Assembly: GCA_041661365.1 (NCBI GenBank)
Contig: JBAZUN010000431.1
Span: forward strand, 1-5,426
From: CAITNQ01 sp041661365
GTDB lineage: Bacteria; Latescibacterota; UBA2968; UBA8231
Direction: 5' to 3'
Length of the DNA: 5,426 bases
In this document: piece by piece, positions 1-5,426 of the stretch
Layout: the number at the start of each line of letters is the position of its first letter
How positions within the stretch are numbered: the stretch's first letter is position 1
Notes under the pieces: model-generated
Seen by the model: the letters and a program-made list of their open reading frames with translations, nothing else
Database searches by the model: none
What the model was told of the DNA's origin: nothing
Made by a program: the position numbers and the translations under genes

Positions 1-1
1 C

Positions 2-613
2 TCGACCACGGTCGAGGTGGCCGTGGCCCGCGGCGCCTGGGTCTACCCGTACCGCTTCCGCGACGACAAGGCAAGAGCCTTCGCCGTTTCCCTGGGCGCT
101 GAGCTGGCCGGGCCGCGCGGCCCGGCCCGCTTCTCCCTGTCGCCGCACTCGATGCTGGCGGTCGAATCCGGGACTCGCATCGTCCTCCCCTCGCCCAACG
201 GTGCCACCCTGAGCCTGGCTGCCGGCGCTGTCCCGACCCTGGCCGGCTGCCTGCGAAACGCCGCGGCCGTTGCCGCCGCCGCGACCCGGATCGGCGCCCT
301 GGTCGCCGTGGTCCCGGCCGGCGAGCGCTGGCCCGACAACGGTCTTCGTCCTGCCCTGGAGGACTGGCTGGGTGCCGGCGCCATCATCGCCCGGCTTCCG
401 GGAGCCCGCTCTCCCGAGGCCCAGGCCGCGGTCGATGCCTTCCTCGGCGCCAAGGACGACCTGTCGAACCGGCTCCTGGCCTGCGGCTCGGGCCGGGAGC
501 TGGAGGAGTACGGGCGCACCGACGACATGCAACTGGCGGCCTGCCTGGACGTCAGCCGCACCGTCCCCCAGTTGGTCGACGGCGCCTACACCGATTCTTC
601 AGCCGCTTCCTGA
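2..613 (+). CDS. comB: ComB-family 2-phosphosulfolactate phosphatase, 5'-truncated by the window edge
   Basis: Only the C-terminal part (about 203 residues) is present. The frame is open from the first full codon at base 2, so the true start lies upstream; the GTG at 17 is internal. The family is Mg-dependent and hydrolyses 2-phosphosulfolactate to sulfolactate in coenzyme M synthesis in methanogens. Many bacteria carry homologues whose role is less clear. Family landmarks visible here are STTVEVAVARGA at the left edge, LPSPNGAT (PNG at 194-202), PAGERW (314-331) followed by LRPALEDWLGAGAI, and CGSGRE (482-499). The end reads LAACLDVSRTVPQLVDGAY, a typical ComB terminus, so the 3' end is authentic, with TGA at 611-613. 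The protein is probably cytosolic, as no membrane segment is visible. The 191-base gap and the separate promoter downstream suggest it is not part of the cytochrome operon. Family assignment is firm; the exact substrate in this organism is inferred. Confidence 0.87.
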   Translation, partial: STTVEVAVARGAWVYPYRFRDDKARAFAVSLGAELAGPRGPARFSLSPHSMLAVESGTRIVLPSPNGATLSLAAGAVPTLAGCLRNAAAVAAAATRIGALVAVVPAGERWPDNGLRPALEDWLGAGAIIARLPGARSPEAQAAVDAFLGAKDDLSNRLLACGSGRELEEYGRTDDMQLAACLDVSRTVPQLVDGAYTDSSAAS

Positions 614-709
614 CCCACTCCCTCACCGGCAAATCGATCCGAGCGCTTCCGTATCTGCCGCATCGCTTTCGGGTCTGACGGCTCTGTCCCGTCCTTGACG
701 GCCGAGCGG

Positions 710-737
710 TTGTGCCGCCGTGGCTGGTGTGTATAAT
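710..737 (+). promoter_or_regulatory. Putative sigma-70 promoter for the cytochrome-lipoprotein operon
   Basis: A perfect -10 box, TATAAT, lies at 732-737, with a weaker -35 box, TTGTGC, at 710-715 and a 16-base spacer. A second -35-like hexamer, TTGACG, at 695-700 is 31 bases from the -10 and is too far to pair with it. A perfect TATAAT is conspicuous in such GC-rich DNA and lies between two genes, upstream of a strong ribosome binding site. Transcription would begin near base 744, leaving a leader of about 60 bases. This is a motif reading only, without experimental support. Confidence 0.5.
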
Positions 738-750
738 CGGCTGTCCATCG

Positions 751-790
751 ACCGGACCGCGTCGCCGGAACGGCGTGGTCTGCCGCCGGT
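751..790 (+). promoter_or_regulatory. Possible leader hairpin just before the ribosome binding site
   Basis: Three nested arms can pair. ACCG (751-754) pairs with CGGT (787-790), GACC (755-758) with GGTC (777-780), and CGCCG (763-767) with CGGCG (771-775) across a GAA loop. The result is an imperfect stem-loop of 13 base pairs, with an internal loop and a bulge, ending one base before the Shine-Dalgarno at 792-797. It could influence translation initiation of the cytochrome gene. Short inverted repeats are frequent in GC-rich DNA, and no T-run follows, so it is not a standard terminator. Its function is speculative. Confidence 0.25.
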
Positions 791-791
791 C

Positions 792-797
792 AGGAGG
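792..797 (+). promoter_or_regulatory. Strong Shine-Dalgarno that fixes the cytochrome start at 805
   Basis: AGGAGG at 792-797 lies 7 bases before the ATG at 805, an ideal spacing. Another in-frame ATG at 799 is only 1 base from the motif and is less suitable. The in-frame GTG at 712 lies upstream of the predicted -10 box, so it would not be on the transcript from that promoter. The start was therefore set at 805. Confidence 0.75.
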
Positions 798-804
798 GAT
801 GGGG

Positions 805-3654
805 ATGCCGCCCAGCCGGCTGAGCATCGCTCAGCGCCGCGCTCTTCTTGTTGTTCTCGGCCTCGGTCTGTTCATGCTGGCCGATACCCTGTACCTGCTG
901 GTCAACCGCCTGGCGGCTGCGATCGGGCTCGATTGGTTCGCGGTCAACGACCTTTCCCTCCCCCGCTTCTATCAGATTCTCGTCCTGTCCCACACCGGCG
1001 TCGGCCTGACCCTGGTGGCACTGGCCACCGGGTTCGTGGCTTGGCACCTGCCGACCGTCTGGCGCTGGCATCGCCGTCGAGCCATCGCCACCGGGATCGC
1101 CACCCTGGCCTTGGGCCTGGCTCTCGCCGTCACCGGCCTGCTCATCGTCAGCGCCGCCAGCAACCGGGACAACCCTTGGGCCTACTGGGGTCACGTGGCC
1201 GCGGCGGCCGTGGTGCCGCTGGCCTACCTGGCCCACCGGCGATCCTCCCTCTGGAAACCGTCCCGCCGGAGCTATCTCGGCGTACCGGCCACGGTCGGCG
1301 GCCTGCTTCTCCTCGCCGTGGCTCTCCACGGCCTGAGCTACGACCGCGAGAAGGACAGCAAGACTACGGGCAAGACCGGCGCCGCAGGTATACGGGGCGG
1401 TCCGGGGTCAGGCCAGCGGCAGGTCGAGGAGTATGCTCCACCCGGGTTCGTGCCGGCCAACTACGTGCCGGTGACCAGTCCGTTCTTTCCCGCGGCCACC
1501 ACGACCACCACCGGCGGGTACCTGCCGTCGCGGATCATCACCCGGGACGACCTGCCGGCGGACGAGCTGCTGGCCCGCGACCTGCGGGAGCGGGGGTTCG
1601 CCGTGGAGGCCCAGATCGGCTCCGAGACCTGCGCCCGCTGCCACGCCGGGATCGTCGAGCAGTGGTCGAGATCGGCCCATCGCTTTGCCTCGTTCAACAA
1701 TCCGTTCTACGAGGCCACCATCCTCCACATGCGGGAGCACTCGCGGAACACCAACCCCGAGCTGGAGGCCCATCTGGCCGCCTTCCCGGAGCTGGCCGGC
1801 CGCGAGGCCAAGGTAAAGTCCAAGTGGTGCTCCGGCTGCCACGATCCGGCCCTGATGCTGGCCGGCCGGATGTCCGGGGAGATCGACCGCAACTGGCCCC
1901 AGTCCCAGGCCGGCCTGACCTGTCTGGCCTGCCACGCCATCGATCGGGTCCACGACCGCACCGGGAACGGTAACTACAACGTCGCCGACGAGCAGGAGGA
2001 TCCCTACCTCTTCCGCGAGGCACGTCGCGGGCTGGGCCGGTTCGTCCACGACACCGCCCTCAAGGCCAGGCCCGACGTGCACAAGCGGCAGATGCTCAAG
2101 CCGGTCTTCCGCACGGGCGAGTACTGCGCCACCTGCCACAAGGTCAGTCTGGACACGCGGCTCAACGGGTACCGCTGGGTGCGGGGCCAGAACGAATACG
2201 ACAACTGGCACGACAGCGGGGTGGCCCGCAACGCCTCGCGGACCTTCTACCTGCCCGAGAACCGACGCGTCTGCCAGGATTGCCACATGCCGTACGAACC
2301 GATCACGGCGTCGGACGTCTCGGCCCGTGACGGCCTGGTCCGCTCCCATCGCTTCCTGGCGGTGAACACGGCCCTGCCCTTCCTGCGCGGGGACCAGGAG
2401 ACGATCGCGCGGACCGAGGCCTTCCTGCGCAACGAGAAACTGCGCGTCGACCTCTTCGCCTTGCGACGGGAGAGCGGGGAGACGGTGGCGCTGCTCGACC
2501 GCGCACGGCCAGTGGTCCGGCCCGGGGAGGTGATCGGCCTCGAGGTGGTGGTGCGGAACCTGGGGGTCGGTCACACCTTCCCCGGCGGCACCAACGACTC
2601 GAACGAGGGCTGGCTCGAGATGTCGATGACCGACGGGACCGGCCGGCGGCTCGCGATCAGTGGCTTCCTCCGGCCCGACGGGTACGTGGACCCGAAGGCC
2701 CACTTCTACCGGGCCCTGATGGTCGACCGGCACGGCGAGCCGATCCACCGGCGGAACGCCCAGGACATCGTCACCCCGGTCTACGTGCGGGTCATCGGGC
2801 CGGGGACCGCGGACGTGGCCCGCTATCGCCTTCGGGTACCGGCCGGGCAGCCATCGGATGAGCTAAAGGTTCGGGCCCGTCTTCTGTGGCGCAAGTTCGA
2901 CCGGGCCTACACCGAGTTCGCCTATCACCAGAACCCCGACGGGTTCCGCGCCTTTGACCGGGTCCCCGACCTGCCGGTCACCGAGATCGCGGCCAGCACG
3001 GCGGTCCTGCGCGTCGGCGACGAGCCGTCCACCCCGGTTTCCCCCTCGGCCCAGGACTGGGTGCGGTTCAACGACTGGGGGATCGGGCTGCTCCTGCAGG
3101 AGGACACCCGGGCCGCGGCCTTCGCCTTTGGCCGGGCCGCCGAGGTCGCGCCTGACAAGGTCGATGGTCCGCGGAACCTGGCCCGCGTGGCCCTGGCCGA
3201 CGGCGACCTGGCCACGGCCTACGCCCACCTGCAGCGCGCCGAGCTGCTGGCGCCCGGCGATCCCCGGACCGCCTGGATCTGGGGACTGGTGCTGCAGGAG
3301 AACGGCCGGTACGCCGAGGCGGCCCTGGCCTACCGCCGGGTGCTGGAGATCTTCCCCGAGGACCGGTCCGCCTGGCGGAACCTGGGACGGGTCCTCTACC
3401 TCGACGGCCATCTCGAGGAGGCCTTGACCGCCCTCGACCGGGTGCTGGCCATCGATCCGGAGGACCGGGTGGCGCATTACCATCGCATGCTCGTCCTGCG
3501 GGCGCTCGGTCGCGAGGAGGAGGCCGGCCTGGCCGAGGCCGCGTATCAGTACTACCAGATCGACGAGTCAGCGGCCGAGGTCACGCGGCAGTACCGGCTG
3601 GCCCATCCCGAGGACAACCGCGAGTCGCTGGTCCTTCACGTCCATGACCTGTAG
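805..3654 (+). CDS. Membrane-anchored pentaheme c-type cytochrome with C-terminal TPR domain
   Basis: 949 residues, predicted to be an inner-membrane protein with a large periplasmic domain. Five hydrophobic helices lie at about 13-35, 55-80, 92-117, 124-143 and 157-178. Arg/Lys-rich loops at 85-92 and 145-155 give an N-in topology that puts the rest outside. After a Gly/Thr-rich linker come five heme c sites: CARCH 276-280, CSGCH 342-346, CLACH 373-377, CATCH 441-445 and CQDCH 490-494. The first is followed by SAH (His292), a usual distal-ligand pattern; NWHDSG (His469) and SHRF (His515) are other candidates. This resembles the cytochrome c554-like multiheme group. There is no CxxCK, so it is not a typical NrfA nitrite reductase. 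A beta-rich segment at 545-700 holds GHTFPGG (His590). Five TPR units of 34 residues run from 751 to about 920. It probably carries electrons and docks partners; donor and acceptor are unknown. It is likely co-transcribed with the lipoprotein gene 7 bases downstream. Confidence 0.88.
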   Translation: MPPSRLSIAQRRALLVVLGLGLFMLADTLYLLVNRLAAAIGLDWFAVNDLSLPRFYQILVLSHTGVGLTLVALATGFVAWHLPTVWRWHRRRAIATGIATLALGLALAVTGLLIVSAASNRDNPWAYWGHVAAAAVVPLAYLAHRRSSLWKPSRRSYLGVPATVGGLLLLAVALHGLSYDREKDSKTTGKTGAAGIRGGPGSGQRQVEEYAPPGFVPANYVPVTSPFFPAATTTTTGGYLPSRIITRDDLPADELLARDLRERGFAVEAQIGSETCARCHAGIVEQWSRSAHRFASFNNPFYEATILHMREHSRNTNPELEAHLAAFPELAGREAKVKSKWCSGCHDPALMLAGRMSGEIDRNWPQSQAGLTCLACHAIDRVHDRTGNGNYNVADEQEDPYLFREARRGLGRFVHDTALKARPDVHKRQMLKPVFRTGEYCATCHKVSLDTRLNGYRWVRGQNEYDNWHDSGVARNASRTFYLPENRRVCQDCHMPYEPITASDVSARDGLVRSHRFLAVNTALPFLRGDQETIARTEAFLRNEKLRVDLFALRRESGETVALLDRARPVVRPGEVIGLEVVVRNLGVGHTFPGGTNDSNEGWLEMSMTDGTGRRLAISGFLRPDGYVDPKAHFYRALMVDRHGEPIHRRNAQDIVTPVYVRVIGPGTADVARYRLRVPAGQPSDELKVRARLLWRKFDRAYTEFAYHQNPDGFRAFDRVPDLPVTEIAASTAVLRVGDEPSTPVSPSAQDWVRFNDWGIGLLLQEDTRAAAFAFGRAAEVAPDKVDGPRNLARVALADGDLATAYAHLQRAELLAPGDPRTAWIWGLVLQENGRYAEAALAYRRVLEIFPEDRSAWRNLGRVLYLDGHLEEALTALDRVLAIDPEDRVAHYHRMLVLRALGREEEAGLAEAAYQYYQIDESAAEVTRQYRLAHPEDNRESLVLHVHDL

Positions 3655-3661
3655 CAGCCCG

Positions 3662-5426
3662 ATGAAGAAGCCGCTCTGTTCGGCAAGGCCGAGGTTTCGC
3701 AGAAGGTCGGTGAGAGGGATCTGGCTCGTCGTCGCCGCTTCCCTGCTGCTGTCCTCCTGCGGGCGGAAGTCCGGCCCCGGCGTTTCGGTCCCGGGATACG
3801 CCAGCCCGACCCCGGCCGGGTACGCGACGGTCCCGGTCGAGGTCGCCGGACCACGGACCACCTTCGTCGAGGTGGCCGAGGCCGCGGGGCTGCACTTCCA
3901 CCACGAAACCGGCGCCGCGGGCGCCAAGTGGATGCCCGAGACCATGGGGAGCGGCTGCGCCCTCTTCGACTACGACGGGGACGGCTGGCTCGACGCCTTC
4001 CTGGTCAACGGGCGGAAGTGGGACGACGCCGGAGGTCCGGATGCGGCCCACAGTCAATTGTTCCGCAATCGCGGCGACGGCACCTTTGTCGAGGTCACCC
4101 GTCAGGCCGGACTCGGATTCAGCGCGTACGGGATGGGCGTGGCCGTGGCCGACTACGACGCCGACGGCGACCAGGACCTGTACCTGACCACCCTGGGCGA
4201 CAACCTTCTGCTGCGGAACGACGGCGGACGGTTCGTCGACGTGGCCGGTCCGGCCGGGGTGGTCGGCGGCCGGTGGACCGGCGACGACGGGCGCCAGCAC
4301 CCGGAGTGGTCGACCAGCGCAGCCTGGGTCGACGTGGACCGCGACGGCTGGTCTGACCTGTTCGTCGCCAACTACGTGCGCTGGGCCCCGACGGCCGACC
4401 TGTTCACCACCCTCGACGGCACCGGCAAGTCGTACGCGACGCCCCAGCCCTACCCAGGCTCGACCTGCCGGCTCTACCGCAACCTGGGGAACGGCTCCTT
4501 CCAGGAGATCACCGAGGGGGCAGGGGTCCTGTTACCCGAGGCCAAGTCCCTCGGCGTGGCCGTTGCCGACCTGGACCGGGACGGCTGGAGTGACCTGGTG
4601 GTGACCAACGACACCCAGCCCAACCTGCTGCTGCACAACCTGGGGAACGGCCGCTTCGAGGAGCGGGGGTTGGCGGCCGGAATCGGGTACGACGACGCGG
4701 GGCGGGCCCGCGCCGGGATGGGGGTGGACGTCGCCGCGCTCGATGGAACCGGAACGCTCTCGATCGCCATCGGCAACTTCAGCCGCGAGCCGCTCTCCCT
4801 GTACCAGCAAGCCGGCGGCGGGTCGTACGTTGACGGGGCCGGTCGCGCCCGGCTGGTGCAGGCGACCCTTCCCACCTTGACCTTCGGCCTGCGCTTCCTC
4901 GACTTCGACCTGGACGGTCGTCAGGACCTGATCCTGGCCAACGGCCATATCGAGCCCGAGATCAACCGCGTCCAGAAGGAGATCCAGTACGCCCAGCCGC
5001 TCCAGTTGTTCTGGAACGACGGCCAGGGGCATCTGCTCGAGGTCTCCTCCTCGTCGGGTGCGCCCTTTGCCGGGCCCCTGGTGGCCCGCGGTCTGGCCGT
5101 CGGCGACGTGGACCAGGACGGCGACCTCGACGTGCTGGTGAGCACCAACGGCGGCGCACCGCGCCTGCTGCGCAACGAGGGCCCGACCGGGAGTGCCATC
5201 GCCCTGCGCCTGCGAGGCCGGCCTCCAGCCCTGGATGCCCTGGGCGCCGTGGTCTCGGTCCGCGTTGGCTCGACGACCCAGGAGCAGATGGTCCGCACCG
5301 GCTCCTCCTACCTCAGCCACAGCTCGACGGTGATCTACTTCGGCCTGGGTCAGGCCCAGGTCGCCGATGAGATCGCCATCCGCTGGCCCGACGCCAGCGA
5401 GGAGCGCCTTCACCAGGTGCCGGCCG
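3662..5426 (+). CDS. CRTAC1-family FG-GAP/VCBS propeller lipoprotein with ASPIC/UnbV domain, 3'-truncated by the window edge
   Basis: 588 residues are visible, with no stop before the window end; by family length perhaps 10-20 residues are missing. The start is a basic n-region, a hydrophobic core WLVVAASLLL and the lipobox LSSC (Cys33), so it should be a lipid-anchored exported protein. Seven propeller blades follow. Calcium-loop motifs are DYDGDGWLD (from 103), DYDADGDQD (164), DVDRDGWSD (224), DLDRDGWSD (303), a degenerate LDGTGTLS (near 361), DFDLDGRQD (414) and DVDQDGDLD (482). NDTQPNLLLHN, RARAGMG, GNFSREPLSLY and ANGHIEPEIN are CRTAC1 signatures. The ASPIC/UnbV domain occupies about 530 to the end and includes GSSYLSHS (547-554) and FGLGQ. 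The role is probably protein or ligand binding at the cell surface or in the periplasm; no enzymatic activity is evident. The ATG at 3662 lacks a clear Shine-Dalgarno, suggesting translational coupling. In-frame alternatives are ATG 3644 (overlapping the upstream stop) and GTG 3710, which gives a shorter signal peptide. Confidence 0.88.
   Translation, partial: MKKPLCSARPRFRRRSVRGIWLVVAASLLLSSCGRKSGPGVSVPGYASPTPAGYATVPVEVAGPRTTFVEVAEAAGLHFHHETGAAGAKWMPETMGSGCALFDYDGDGWLDAFLVNGRKWDDAGGPDAAHSQLFRNRGDGTFVEVTRQAGLGFSAYGMGVAVADYDADGDQDLYLTTLGDNLLLRNDGGRFVDVAGPAGVVGGRWTGDDGRQHPEWSTSAAWVDVDRDGWSDLFVANYVRWAPTADLFTTLDGTGKSYATPQPYPGSTCRLYRNLGNGSFQEITEGAGVLLPEAKSLGVAVADLDRDGWSDLVVTNDTQPNLLLHNLGNGRFEERGLAAGIGYDDAGRARAGMGVDVAALDGTGTLSIAIGNFSREPLSLYQQAGGGSYVDGAGRARLVQATLPTLTFGLRFLDFDLDGRQDLILANGHIEPEINRVQKEIQYAQPLQLFWNDGQGHLLEVSSSSGAPFAGPLVARGLAVGDVDQDGDLDVLVSTNGGAPRLLRNEGPTGSAIALRLRGRPPALDALGAVVSVRVGSTTQEQMVRTGSSYLSHSSTVIYFGLGQAQVADEIAIRWPDASEERLHQVPA

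Noticed and set aside
677..693. Possible terminator after the ComB gene (GACGG, 7-base loop, CCGTC)
   Set aside because: The stem has only five base pairs and is followed by CTTGACGG, with no T-run. It is too weak to call a terminator.
720..1973. 417-codon + strand frame overlapping the start of the cytochrome gene
   Set aside because: It is very rich in Arg, Pro and Gly, which is typical of an out-of-frame reading of GC-rich coding DNA. Its start lies upstream of the predicted -10 box.
1630..2286. NrfA-type ammonia-forming nitrite reductase
   Set aside because: There are five heme sites, but all are CxxCH. The CxxCK catalytic site typical of NrfA is absent, and the membrane anchor and TPR tail do not fit.
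1408..2748. Long antisense open frame (446 codons) over the cytochrome gene
   Set aside because: It reads as a Gly/Pro/Val/His-rich composition with no recognisable domain. It is the expected shadow of a high-GC gene, whose + strand frame has five CxxCH motifs.
4481..4651. A 15-base direct repeat, AACCTGGGGAACGGC, at 4481-4495 and 4637-4651
   Set aside because: Both copies encode the N-L-G-N-G step of successive FG-GAP blades, so protein-level repetition explains it.
4532..5413. Antisense open frame (293 codons) over the lipoprotein gene
   Set aside because: No domain, low-complexity composition, and fully opposite a strand whose frame shows intact FG-GAP and ASPIC/UnbV motifs.

Overview
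The window is GC-rich bacterial DNA with three genes, all on the + strand, and no sign of mobile elements, CRISPR arrays or RNA genes. The gene families, the high GC content and a multiheme cytochrome next to a CRTAC1-type propeller lipoprotein fit an environmental bacterium. Acidobacteriota, Planctomycetota or a related uncultured lineage is likely. This assignment is inference from gene content, because the window has no phylogenetic marker.

Region by region: (1) bases 2-613 hold the 3' part of a ComB (2-phosphosulfolactate phosphatase family) gene that begins before the window. (2) Bases 614-804 are intergenic. They carry a plausible sigma-70 promoter with a perfect TATAAT, a possible leader hairpin and a strong Shine-Dalgarno. 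(3) Bases 805-3654 encode a 949-residue protein with five predicted membrane helices, five CxxCH heme c sites, a beta-rich linker domain and five 34-residue TPR units. (4) From base 3662 to the window end is a lipoprotein of the CRTAC1 family, with an FG-GAP/VCBS propeller of seven blades and an ASPIC/UnbV C-terminal domain. Its last few residues lie beyond the window.

The cytochrome and the lipoprotein are 7 bases apart and look like one operon driven by the promoter near base 735. Both are predicted to sit outside the cytoplasmic membrane. A reasonable inference is a membrane-anchored electron-transfer module: a membrane part that may bind b-type heme, a periplasmic pentaheme domain, and TPR and propeller surfaces for protein contacts. 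No substrate can be read from the sequence. The ComB gene appears to be an unrelated upstream neighbour with its own transcription.
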